Assembly (NCBI GenBank): GCA_031181345.1
Contig: JAPSLC010000035.1
Coordinates: 1-56,718 of the forward strand
Direction: 5' to 3'
Length of the DNA stretch: 56,718 bases
DNA from: Cupriavidus sp.
GTDB taxonomy: Bacteria > Pseudomonadota > Gammaproteobacteria > Burkholderiales > Burkholderiaceae
Both the position numbers and the translations under genes were made by a program. Shown piece after piece: positions 15,710 through 26,138 of this stretch; within the stretch, counting starts at the first letter, position 1; every line of letters begins with the position of its first letter. The notes below the pieces were generated by a model. It made no database searches and was not told where the DNA came from. It saw only the letters and a list, made by a program, of their open reading frames with translations.

Positions 15710-16921
15710 ATGAACCCGCGCCTCGATTTGCTGCAGCCCTACCCGTTCGAGAAACTGAAGGCCCTGTTTGCGGGAATCGAGCCGAACGGTGCGCTGCGGC
15801 CGATCAGTTTCGGCATCGGCGAGCCCAAGCATCCAACCCCGCGCTTCATCCGCGATGCGCTGGCCGAGTCGCTTGGCGGGCTGGCGAATTATCCCACAAC
15901 GGCCGGATCCGAAGCGCTGCGCCAATGCATCGCGAGCTGGCTGGAACGCCGCTACGGCCTGCCCCGCATCGACCCCGCCAGCCAGGTGCTGCCGGTCACC
16001 GGCTCGCGCGAGGCGCTGTTCGCTTTCGCCCAGACCGTGGTCGACGGCACCCGTCCCGGCGCGCTGGTGCTGTGCCCGAACCCGTTCTATCAGATCTACG
16101 AAGGCGCCGCGCTGCTGGCCGGCGCCACGCCGGTGTTCGCCAACAGCGACCCGGCGCGCAATTTCGCCCCAGCGTTCGACCGCATTGCCGACGACGTCTG
16201 GCCGCGCGTGCAGCTGGTCTATGTCTGCTCGCCCGGCAACCCGACCGGCGCGGTGCTGTCGCTGGAGGACTGGCGCCAGCTGTTCGCGCTGTCGGACCGC
16301 CACGGCTTCGTGATCGCGTCCGACGAGTGCTATTCCGAAATCTATTTCGATGAAGGCAAGCCGCCGCTGGGCGCGCTGGAGGCGGCGCACCGTCTGGGCC
16401 GCGGCTTCGAGCGGCTGGTGATGTTCTCCAGCCTGTCCAAGCGCTCGAACGTGCCGGGCCTGCGCTCGGGCTTCGTCGCCGGCGACGCGGCGCTGCTGGG
16501 CCGCTTCCTGCTGTACCGCACCTATCATGGCGGCGCGATGAACCCCGCGGTGCAGAGCGCCAGCGTCGCGGCCTGGAACGACGAGGCCCATGTGCGCGAG
16601 AACCGCGCCGCCTATGTCGCCAAGTTCGCCGAGGTCACGCCGATGCTGGCCGAGGTGCTGGACGTGGCGCTACCGGACGCGGGCTTCTATCTGTGGGCCG
16701 ATGTCTCGCGCACGGGCCTCACCGACACCGAGTTCGCCGCGCGGCTCTATGCCGAGCAACACCTGACCGTGCTGCCCGGCAGCTATCTGGCGCGCGAGGC
16801 CGACGGCATCAATCCGGGCGCCAACCGAGTGCGGATGGCGCTGGTGGCGACGCCCGAGGAATGCCGCGAGGGCGCCGAGCGCATCGTCGCCTTCTGCCGG
16901 GGCCTGGCGGGCCGCGGCTGA
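15710..16921 (+). CDS. dapC: Succinyldiaminopimelate transaminase
   Basis: This 403-residue PLP enzyme converts N-succinyl-2-amino-6-ketopimelate to N-succinyl-LL-diaminopimelate with glutamate, in the succinylase branch to diaminopimelate and lysine. It has a class I aminotransferase fold: FGIGEPKHPTP near the start, the CSPGNPTG motif, SDECYSEIYFD with the PLP-ring aspartate, and the PLP lysine in FSSLSKRSNVPGLRSG. The ATG at 15710 follows a consensus -10 by 30 bp. It heads dapC-dapD, with dapE three genes on, so three pathway steps are clustered. Confidence 0.95.
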   Translation: MNPRLDLLQPYPFEKLKALFAGIEPNGALRPISFGIGEPKHPTPRFIRDALAESLGGLANYPTTAGSEALRQCIASWLERRYGLPRIDPASQVLPVTGSREALFAFAQTVVDGTRPGALVLCPNPFYQIYEGAALLAGATPVFANSDPARNFAPAFDRIADDVWPRVQLVYVCSPGNPTGAVLSLEDWRQLFALSDRHGFVIASDECYSEIYFDEGKPPLGALEAAHRLGRGFERLVMFSSLSKRSNVPGLRSGFVAGDAALLGRFLLYRTYHGGAMNPAVQSASVAAWNDEAHVRENRAAYVAKFAEVTPMLAEVLDVALPDAGFYLWADVSRTGLTDTEFAARLYAEQHLTVLPGSYLAREADGINPGANRVRMALVATPEECREGAERIVAFCRGLAGRG

Positions 16922-17024
16922 AACCGATTCGATCCCGGGCCGCACCCGCACCCATTTCGGCCGCCGACCGCCACCGCGCGCGGCAGCCACGAATTCAACC
17001 ACGACAACACGCGAAGAAACGCAT

Positions 17025-17852
<828 letters not shown>

Positions 17853-17958
17853 CGGCAGCGAGGTGGCGGCCCGCGCGCCGCCACCGCTGCCCCGCCCGCC
17901 TGTCGTCCCCATCCTCGCCCGAGCCTCTATCAACGCCGGCTCTCACGTGAGGTGACCC

Positions 17959-18366
17959 GTGCCCTCCCTTCGCAAGCGATTCATGGCCCTGGACCCCGCC
18001 ACCGTCAGCACCGTGCTGTCCCTGCTGCCGACCATTCTCGAGCAGGCCAACAAGACCATCGAGAAGTACAAGAAAGGCAAGCGCAAGGACGAGCCGTCCG
18101 ACGGCGGCGATGGCACGCCCGCGGCCGATCCGCAGGAGCAGGTACGGCAGCTGGCCGCGCGCATCGCGGAGCTCGAATCGGCCGCGATGCAGCAGGCCGA
18201 GAACGTCAAGCTGCTGGCCGAACAGCATGCGATCACGATCGATGCGCTGCGCAAGGAAGCGGCGCGGCTGGACCGCCGGCTGCGGCTGATGACCGCGGTG
18301 GCGATGGCCGGCTTCGCGCTGGGCCTGCCCGCGCTGGTGATCGCCGTCAACCTGCTGCTGCGCTGA
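17959..18366 (+). CDS. Small coiled-coil protein with one C-terminal membrane helix
   Basis: I do not recognise a named family. The 135-residue product starts at a GTG (17959) with GAGGTG about six bases upstream; an ATG at 17983 would give a shorter form. It has a Lys-rich stretch near residues 40-48, then a helical, likely coiled-coil region (about 58-95, rich in Gln/Ala/Glu/Leu). A single hydrophobic helix (about 112-134) ends at the last residues, the layout of a tail-anchored inner-membrane protein. It sits between dapD and the ArsC-like gene, all in one direction with short gaps, so it may be coexpressed with the dap genes. Function is unknown. Confidence 0.7.
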   Translation: MPSLRKRFMALDPATVSTVLSLLPTILEQANKTIEKYKKGKRKDEPSDGGDGTPAADPQEQVRQLAARIAELESAAMQQAENVKLLAEQHAITIDALRKEAARLDRRLRLMTAVAMAGFALGLPALVIAVNLLLR

Positions 18367-18457
18367 AGCGGGCAACGGAGCGCGCCATCGCCGCCGTCTT
18401 CATCGCTGCCATCGCGCCTCGCCTGCCCTCGCCAACGTTTCCAATTCTTCATTCGCC

Positions 18458-18811
18458 ATGACCGTCCAGCTCTACGGCATCCCGAACTGCGATACCGTCA
18501 AGAAAGCCCGCACCTGGCTCGAAGCCAACGGCATCGACTACGCCTTCCACGATTTCAAGAAACAGGGTGTCGACCAGACGCTGCTGCGCCGCTGGCTGGC
18601 GCAGGTACCGCTGTCGCTGCTGCTCAATCGCAAGGGCACGACCTGGCGCGCGCTGCCGGACGCCGACAAGGCGCTGGCCGAGGACGCCGACGGCGCGATC
18701 GCGCTGATGCAGCGCAGCCCGTCGCTGATCAAGCGGCCGGTGCTCGAGCATGACGGCAAGGTTGCGGTCGGCTTCGCCGCGGACCAGTACGCCGAACGTT
18801 TCCCGGGCTGA
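18458..18811 (+). CDS. ArsC/Spx-family protein (YffB-like)
   Basis: The 117-residue product is a thioredoxin-fold protein of the arsenate reductase/Spx family. Its N-terminus carries YGIPNCDTVKKAR, with a single cysteine at position 11. The RxPSLIKRPVLE segment near the end is typical of the family. In E. coli the homologous yffB also lies just upstream of dapE, so the pairing is old. The true activity of YffB-type proteins is not established; glutathione-dependent thiol chemistry has been suggested. The gene starts at an ATG and ends 62 bp before dapE. Confidence 0.88.
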   Translation: MTVQLYGIPNCDTVKKARTWLEANGIDYAFHDFKKQGVDQTLLRRWLAQVPLSLLLNRKGTTWRALPDADKALAEDADGAIALMQRSPSLIKRPVLEHDGKVAVGFAADQYAERFPG

Positions 18812-18873
18812 GCCCGAACGCTCGATTCTCCCTTGTCGCCTTACCGCCCTACCGCCTCACCCACAGCCGCGCC

Positions 18874-20055
18874 ATGACCTCCAACGCCCCTGCCACGCCC
18901 GCCGCCAACCCCACGCTGGCGCTGACCGAAGACCTGATCCGCCGCCAGTCGGTGACACCCGCCGACGAAGGCTGCCAGGCCGTGCTGCAGGCGCGGCTGT
19001 CCGCGCTCGGCTTCACCTGCGAATCGCTGGTCAGCGGCCCGGACGCGTTCCGCGTCACCAACCTGTGGGCGCTCAAGCGCGGCCGGCTGGGCACGGACGG
19101 CAAGCTGCTGGCCTTCGCCGGCCACACCGACGTGGTGCCGACCGGCCCGCTCGAGCAATGGACCTCGCCGCCGTTCGAGCCGACCCATCGCGACGGCAAG
19201 CTGTACGGCCGCGGCGCCGCCGACATGAAGACCTCGATCGCGGGCTTCGTGGTGGCGATCGAGGAATTCCTGCAGGCCCATCCCGACCATGCCGGTTCGA
19301 TCGCGCTGCTGATCACCAGCGACGAGGAAGGCCCGGCGCACGACGGCACCGTCAAGGTCGTGCAGGCGCTGCAGGCGCGCGGCGAACGGCTCGACTATTG
19401 CGTGGTCGGCGAACCGACCTCGGTCGATACGCTGGGCGACATGGTCAAGAATGGCCGGCGCGGCTCGCTGTCCGGCAAGCTGACCGTCAAGGGCGTGCAG
19501 GGCCATATCGCCTATCCGCACCTGGCGCGCAACCCGATCCATCTGGCCGCGCCGGCGCTGGCCGAACTGGTCGGCGAGCGCTGGGACGACGGCAACGAGT
19601 ATTTCCCGCCGACCACCTGGCAGATGTCGAACATCCACGCGGGCACTGGCGCGACCAACGTGATCCCGGGCCACGTGACGATCGATTTCAACTTCCGCTT
19701 CTCGACGGCCAGCACGCCGGAGCAGCTGAAGGCCCGCGTGCAGGCGATCCTCGATCGCCACGGGCTCGAATACCAGATCGACTGGACGCTCGGCGGCGAA
19801 CCGTTCCTGACGCCGCGCGGCGACCTGTCCGAGGCGATGGCCGCGGCGATCGCCGCCGAGACCGGCGTGCAGACCGAGCTGTCGACCACCGGCGGCACCT
19901 CGGACGGCCGCTTCATCGCCAAGATCTGCCCGCAGGTGATCGAGTTCGGCCCGCCCAACGCCAGCATCCACAAGATCGACGAGCACGTCGAAGTGCGCTT
20001 CATCGAGCCGCTGAAGAACATCTATCGCGGCGTGCTGGAACGGCTGATCGCCTGA
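18874..20055 (+). CDS. dapE: Succinyl-diaminopimelate desuccinylase
   Basis: This 393-residue M20-family zinc enzyme hydrolyses N-succinyl-LL-diaminopimelate to LL-diaminopimelate and succinate. Metal and catalytic motifs are seen: FAGHTDVVPTG (His ligand and catalytic Asp), GRGAADMK (bridging Asp) and TSDEEGPA (catalytic Glu and Glu ligand). A late GGTSDGRFIA and FGPPNASIHKIDE supply the last His ligand. The ATG at 18874 begins M-T-S-N-A-P; the first 15 residues are Ala/Pro/Thr-rich. It completes the dapC, dapD, dapE set in this block. Confidence 0.95.
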   Translation: MTSNAPATPAANPTLALTEDLIRRQSVTPADEGCQAVLQARLSALGFTCESLVSGPDAFRVTNLWALKRGRLGTDGKLLAFAGHTDVVPTGPLEQWTSPPFEPTHRDGKLYGRGAADMKTSIAGFVVAIEEFLQAHPDHAGSIALLITSDEEGPAHDGTVKVVQALQARGERLDYCVVGEPTSVDTLGDMVKNGRRGSLSGKLTVKGVQGHIAYPHLARNPIHLAAPALAELVGERWDDGNEYFPPTTWQMSNIHAGTGATNVIPGHVTIDFNFRFSTASTPEQLKARVQAILDRHGLEYQIDWTLGGEPFLTPRGDLSEAMAAAIAAETGVQTELSTTGGTSDGRFIAKICPQVIEFGPPNASIHKIDEHVEVRFIEPLKNIYRGVLERLIA

Positions 20056-20068
20056 GCGATCCTGCCCC

Positions 20069-20112
20069 GATTGCGCCCTGATTGCGCCGTGATTGCGCCC
20101 TGATCGCGCCGC
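20069..20112. repeat. Four 11-bp tandem repeats between dapE and prmB
   Basis: GATTGCGCCCT, GATTGCGCCGT, GATTGCGCCCT and GATCGCGCCGC follow one another in the 101-bp gap. The 11-bp period is close to one helical turn. No function can be read from sequence, and copy number may vary between strains. Confidence 0.85.
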
Positions 20113-20156
20113 TCTTTGTCGCGCCGCCCCGACCGACCCCTGACCTTTCTTTCGCC

Positions 20157-21059
20157 ATGGCCACCGCCTCTCCCCTGTCCACCGTCCGCGATCTGCTGCG
20201 CCTGGCGGTGTCGCGCTTCACCCAGGCCGGGCTGTCGTTCGGCCACGGCACCGACAACGCCTACGACGAGGCGGTCTACCTGATCCTGCATACGCTGCAT
20301 CTGCCGCTCGATACGCTCGATCCCTTCCTCGACGCGCGGCTGCTGCCCGAGGAAATCGCGGCGGTGATGGAGGTGATCCGCCGCCGCGTCGACGAACGCG
20401 TGCCGGCGGCCTACATCACGCGCGAGGCGTATATGCATGGGCAGCGCTTCTATGTCGACGAGCGCGTGATCGTGCCGCGCAGCTTCATCGGCGAGCTGCT
20501 GCAGGACGGACTGACCCCCTGGGTCAGCGACATCGACGCGATCGGCCCGGTGCTGGAGCTGTGCACCGGCTCGGGCTGCCTGCCGATCCTGGCCGCGCAG
20601 GCCTGGCCGCACGCCACCATCGACGCGGTCGACATCTCGGCCGACGCGCTGGAAGTGGCGCGCCGCAATGTCGCCGACTACGGGCTCGAGGACCGCATCC
20701 GGCTATATCACGGCGACCTGTACGCGCCGCTTCCGGCCGGCGCCACCTATGACGTGATCTTCAGCAATCCGCCCTATGTGAACGAAGGCGCCATGCAGCA
20801 ACTCCCGGCCGAATATCTGGCCGAGCCCCGCATCGCGCTCGCCGGCGGCGACGATGGCATGGATGTGGTGCGCCGGATCGTGGCCGGCGCACGCGCCCGG
20901 CTCAACCCTGGCGGCGTGCTGGTGGTGGAGATCGGCAACGAGTTCGACAATGTCGAGGCCGCCTTCCCGGATCTGGAACTGATCTGGCTGACGGTCAGCG
21001 CGGGAGAGGAACAGGTGTTCCTGCTGACGTACGAGGCGCTGGAGGCGGCGGGGCTGTAG
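20157..21059 (+). CDS. prmB: Ribosomal protein L3 N5-glutamine methyltransferase
   Basis: This 300-residue SAM-dependent enzyme methylates a glutamine of ribosomal protein L3. The Rossmann SAM site appears as LELCTGSGCLPILAA, the acidic end of the next strand as DAVDISADALEVARRN, and the amide methyltransferase signature as FSNPPYVNEGAM. The N-terminal helical domain carries FYVDERVIVPRS. The start is the ATG at 20157 (M-A-T-A-S). PrmC/HemK is related but is usually smaller and lies near prfA, so PrmB is preferred. It follows dapE with a repeat-bearing gap. Confidence 0.92.
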   Translation: MATASPLSTVRDLLRLAVSRFTQAGLSFGHGTDNAYDEAVYLILHTLHLPLDTLDPFLDARLLPEEIAAVMEVIRRRVDERVPAAYITREAYMHGQRFYVDERVIVPRSFIGELLQDGLTPWVSDIDAIGPVLELCTGSGCLPILAAQAWPHATIDAVDISADALEVARRNVADYGLEDRIRLYHGDLYAPLPAGATYDVIFSNPPYVNEGAMQQLPAEYLAEPRIALAGGDDGMDVVRRIVAGARARLNPGGVLVVEIGNEFDNVEAAFPDLELIWLTVSAGEEQVFLLTYEALEAAGL

Positions 21060-21106
21060 GGCGTGTCCTGGCGGCGGACCGCAGTGCCGACGTTTGAGGA
21101 TTGGGT

Positions 21107-21157
21107 TCTCCCTTTCCCCCTCAGGGGGAGAAGGTTGCGGAGAGGGGGTGGTTCTCA
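21107..21157. repeat. REP-like palindrome, family A
   Basis: TCTCCCTTTCCCCCTCAGGG and following bases form a hairpin, CCCTTTCCCCCT paired with AGGGGGAGAAGG. The half-element GCGGAGAGGGGGTGGTT follows. It matches copies at 44049, 56391 and 56562. It fills the gap between convergent prmB and the DUF2817 gene, and its right end supplies the DUF2817 stop codon (21155-21157). Confidence 0.75.
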
Positions 21158-22243
21158 GCGCGCCGCCAGCGCCGCCGCCGCGGCCCGCACCGCGGTCGTG
21201 CACTGTTCGACCACGCCTTCGCGCCAGTCGTCGGCGTCGCCATAGAAGGCTCGCCACATGCCCTGGCGGATCAGCGCGCGCTGCGTGTTGTCGGCGTCCG
21301 GATGCAGATGCAGCCAGTGGTCCCCCCGCAGCGCCTGCAATACGTCCGGCAGCGGCAAGGTGCCGAACTCCAGCGCAATCCCGGCAAAGTCGATCCCGTG
21401 CAGCGTATCGGGAACGGCGTGCCAGGCCAGGCCGGTCAGATTGGCCGAGGTCGACGAGCCGTCGTACATCGACGTCACGTGCTGGCCCCAGATCTCGCGC
21501 GTCCGCTCCAGCTGCGCCCCGTCATCGGGGCCCATATAGATCGGCTCGCCATAGCCCCACGGTCCGAGCCCGGTATGGATGTCGATCCAGCGCAGGCCGG
21601 TCCGTCCCGCGCCGTAGCGCGCCAGGATGCGGCGCAGCGTGTAGTTGCTCCAGGTCGCCACGCGCCCGCCATAGAACATGCCGTGCGGATCGTCGTACTG
21701 GCCCGCGCTGACGGCGGCCTGATACCAGCTCATGCCGCGCTCGGCGATCGCGCGCGCCAGCGCGGCCTCGTCCTGCTCCGACGGCGGCCAGTGCGCGGGC
21801 AGCAGCAGCGGCGCGACCTGGGCATAGGCGGCGTTATGCGGCAACGGCCGGGTGAAATCCATGAAGTTGCGGTTCAGGTCGACGTTGTCCTCGTTGACCC
21901 GGCGCATGTATGAGAAACCGTAGGGGTTGACCGCATGCACCAGCAGCAGCGCCGCGCCGGCCTTCGCGCATTGCTGCAGCAGCGCGGCATCGTGCAGCAG
22001 CGCGATCTGCGCGCCGGAGCCGCAGAAGCCCTCGGCGCCGTGCATCGCCGAGGTGACCAGGATCAGATGGCGTGCATCGCGCGGGCCGATCCAGGCGACG
22101 TCCATCGCCAGTTCCTCGTCCTCGGCGCCGCGCCGCGTCGGGTGTGCGAACGGCGTGGGCACGTCGCCGACGTTCTCGGCCGCCAGCCTGAACTTGGCGC
22201 GGGCTTCCTCGTAGCGGCTTGAAAAGCAATCGTGCAGCTGCAT
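21155..22243 (-). CDS. M14-type zinc peptidase of the DUF2817 family
   Basis: The 362-residue product resembles DUF2817 proteins, relatives of zinc carboxypeptidases. TSAMHGAEGFCGSGAQ supplies the H-x-x-E pair, NPYGFSYMRRVNEDNVDLNRNF the substrate-binding Asn-Arg, and IDIHTGLGPWG a further metal histidine. A late FAGIALEFGT holds the likely catalytic glutamate. It has no signal peptide, so a cytosolic peptidase or amidohydrolase is likely; the substrate is unknown. The ATG at 22243 (M-Q-L-H-D) has GGAGA upstream. It diverges from the DUF2165 gene and converges on prmB. Confidence 0.82.
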   Translation of the reverse strand: MQLHDCFSSRYEEARAKFRLAAENVGDVPTPFAHPTRRGAEDEELAMDVAWIGPRDARHLILVTSAMHGAEGFCGSGAQIALLHDAALLQQCAKAGAALLLVHAVNPYGFSYMRRVNEDNVDLNRNFMDFTRPLPHNAAYAQVAPLLLPAHWPPSEQDEAALARAIAERGMSWYQAAVSAGQYDDPHGMFYGGRVATWSNYTLRRILARYGAGRTGLRWIDIHTGLGPWGYGEPIYMGPDDGAQLERTREIWGQHVTSMYDGSSTSANLTGLAWHAVPDTLHGIDFAGIALEFGTLPLPDVLQALRGDHWLHLHPDADNTQRALIRQGMWRAFYGDADDWREGVVEQCTTAVRAAAAALAAR

Positions 22244-22561
22244 CGGCGGCTCTCCGGGGCGACCAGGATCGATGACCGCATTAAACGCCATTCCGTCGGA
22301 CGGCGCCAGCCGGTACAATCCCGTCCGCACAAGGTTGGATCGATCCAGCGCGGCCGGCGCGGCTTCCCAGGCCCGCCACGCGTCTCAGGTAACACCAGTC
22401 CCGATCTCCAGCCGGATTTCCCTCGCGCCCGTCCCGGGTCCCGCCTGATCCCTTGATTCCGACCATTCGGACCATTCCGACCGCCACGTCGCGCGACCGG
22501 CACGGGTTGGCACGCCCATCCCCACCGGCGAACCGGCGGTCCTTCATCCTGAGACTTCAAC
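22244..22561. other. Divergent gap between DUF2817 and DUF2165 genes
   Basis: This gap of 318 bases contains a -10-like TACAAT at 22314-22319 on the plus strand, with a weak TTCCGT 17 bp upstream. Three 9-bp tandem units, ATTCCGACC, ATTCGGACC and ATTCCGACC, follow at 22456-22482. No gene is supported. Confidence 0.6.
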
Positions 22562-23071
22562 ATGATCGTGCGTTATTCCAAGATCGCCGCGGTATTGGCC
22601 ATGGCCCTGTTCGCCTCGCTGGTGTCGTTCGGCAATATCACCGACTACGGCACCAACTTTGCCTTCGTCCAGCATGTGTTCCTGATGGACACCACCTTCC
22701 CGGGCAACGGCATCATGTACCGCGCCATCCGGTCGCCGGTACTGCATCACGCCGGCTACATCGGCATCATCGCGCTCGAGACCGCCACGGCGCTGCTGTG
22801 CTGGGCCGGCGGCATCGCGCTGTGGCGCGCGCGTCGGCGATCTCAGCGGGAATTCCATCGGGCGAAGACCTGGGCGGTGGCCGGCCTGACGCTGGGTTTC
22901 CTGACCTGGCAGGTTGCCTTCATGTCGATCGGCGGCGAGTGGTTCGGCATGTGGATGTCGAAGGAGTGGAACGGCGTGCCTGACGCGTTCCGCTTCTTCA
23001 TCACGCTGCTGACGGTGCTGATCTACGTCAGCCTGCCGTACGACGACCTCGACCTCGCCGGCCGCCAGTAG
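22562..23071 (+). CDS. DUF2165 family membrane protein
   Basis: The 169-residue product has four hydrophobic helices, near residues 7-24, 65-88, 104-122 and 144-160. It carries conserved features of DUF2165 small membrane proteins: FGNITDYGTNFAFVQHV after the first helix and GGEWFGMWMS between helices three and four. Function is unknown; it sits in the inner membrane. It stands alone, divergent from the peptidase gene. Confidence 0.8.
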   Translation: MIVRYSKIAAVLAMALFASLVSFGNITDYGTNFAFVQHVFLMDTTFPGNGIMYRAIRSPVLHHAGYIGIIALETATALLCWAGGIALWRARRRSQREFHRAKTWAVAGLTLGFLTWQVAFMSIGGEWFGMWMSKEWNGVPDAFRFFITLLTVLIYVSLPYDDLDLAGRQ

Positions 23072-23098
23072 GTCGGCTATCCCAGTCAGTTCCCCCAG

Positions 23099-23860
23099 TC
23101 AGCTCTCCCAGTCGGCATCCCTGCCGGCCGCCGCGCGCCGCGGCAGCGCTTCCAGCTGCCAGGCGCGCGGATGCAGCGCCAGTCCGGCCGCCTCGCCCTG
23201 CGCGCGGGTCAGCGTCAGATGGCGGGCGAGCCAGTCCATCACGCCGCGCAGGAAGCGTTGCTGCTCGAGCCGCACGGCATCGCGCAGCGCGCGCTCGAGC
23301 TGCACGTAGGCGGTGTAGACATCGAGCAGATTGGCGCTCTTCAGCGTGGCCGGCGTCGATGGGCTGCGCTCGATCGCCAGCACGCGGCTGGCCTGCTGCG
23401 GGGTCAGCGCGCCGGTCTCGCGCCAGGCGGCATACAGGGGATCGAGCGGGGCGAAACGGACGCTGGGCTGCACGCGCGGCACGGCGGCGACCTTTTCCAT
23501 GCGCAGCAGCAGGTAGCGCACTGCCGCCGCATGCTGGCGGGCCTGCTCGCGCTCCGGTCCGACGCGCGCGCCGCGGCGCGGCCGCGTATCGTCGCGCCAG
23601 GGTCCCGCACCGGCAGCACGCGCGGTAAAGTCCGGCACGCTGTCCAGACCGGCGTCGCCGCCCAGCAAGCGGTGCGCGCAATCCGGGCCGAAGGCATGCT
23701 CGTGGCCCGCCGCGTCGCGCAGGATATAGGCATGGCCCGAGCCGATGCCGTGGCCCTTGCCGGCAACGCCGGAACCGGCGCAGCGCGTACCCGGATCGAC
23801 GAAGTCCTTGCGGACCGGCGTCCAGGGCGAGGCGAAAAGGGAAACAGGGTTGGCGGACAT
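23099..23860 (-). CDS. Unknown protein with a possible N-terminal zinc knuckle
   Basis: I do not recognise this 253-residue protein. Near the N-terminus, Cys27 in TRCAGSG and Cys60 in FGPDCAHRLLG, with a His-rich stretch between (GKGHGIGSGHAYIL ... GHEHAFG), look like a degenerate treble-clef or zinc-knuckle domain. The remainder is helical and Arg/Ala-rich, with no membrane segment. The ATG at 23860 begins M-S-A-N-P-V-S-L-F. It ends 27 bp from the DUF2165 stop (convergent) and diverges from the ABC-F gene. A nucleic-acid-binding role is conceivable but unproven. Confidence 0.6.
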   Translation of the reverse strand: MSANPVSLFASPWTPVRKDFVDPGTRCAGSGVAGKGHGIGSGHAYILRDAAGHEHAFGPDCAHRLLGGDAGLDSVPDFTARAAGAGPWRDDTRPRRGARVGPEREQARQHAAAVRYLLLRMEKVAAVPRVQPSVRFAPLDPLYAAWRETGALTPQQASRVLAIERSPSTPATLKSANLLDVYTAYVQLERALRDAVRLEQQRFLRGVMDWLARHLTLTRAQGEAAGLALHPRAWQLEALPRRAAAGRDADWES

Positions 23861-24027
23861 GCAATGGCTGGTAAACGACGGCAGGCGGCGGCTCTGCCGG
23901 TAACGATACGGCGGCCGATGGACGGCGCCCCACCGTGGAACAGGCGCGGCACCGCGCGGGGGCGCATTGTCTCGCGAATCGCGGGCCGGCGCGACACCCG
24001 CTTGCCATGCCGCCCGCCGCCCCGGGC

Positions 24028-24059
24028 TAAAATGCGCCCTGCCCGGCCCCGTGCCGGGC
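24028..24059 (+). promoter_or_regulatory. -10-like element and leader hairpin upstream of the ABC-F gene
   Basis: TAAAAT at 24028-24033 is a plausible -10. GCCCGGC (24041-24047) and GCCGGGC (24053-24059) form a perfect 7-bp hairpin in the predicted short leader, 23 bp before the GTG start. No T tract follows, so it is not an obvious attenuator. Confidence 0.4.
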
Positions 24060-24082
24060 TCGACTTTCCATAGAAGACTCTC

Positions 24083-26059
<1,977 letters not shown>

Positions 26060-26138
26060 CGGGGCTGGGCGGCCGGCGACGGGGCGACGCGGCAGCCGGG
26101 CCGCCGCGGTGCGCGGCGCCCTGTCGGCGACCTTGGGC

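Noticed and set aside
22244..22561. Extra N-terminal residues for the DUF2817 peptidase from an upstream start at 22330
   Set aside because: The ATG at 22243 has a good ribosome site and begins the conserved region; the longer start lacks one.
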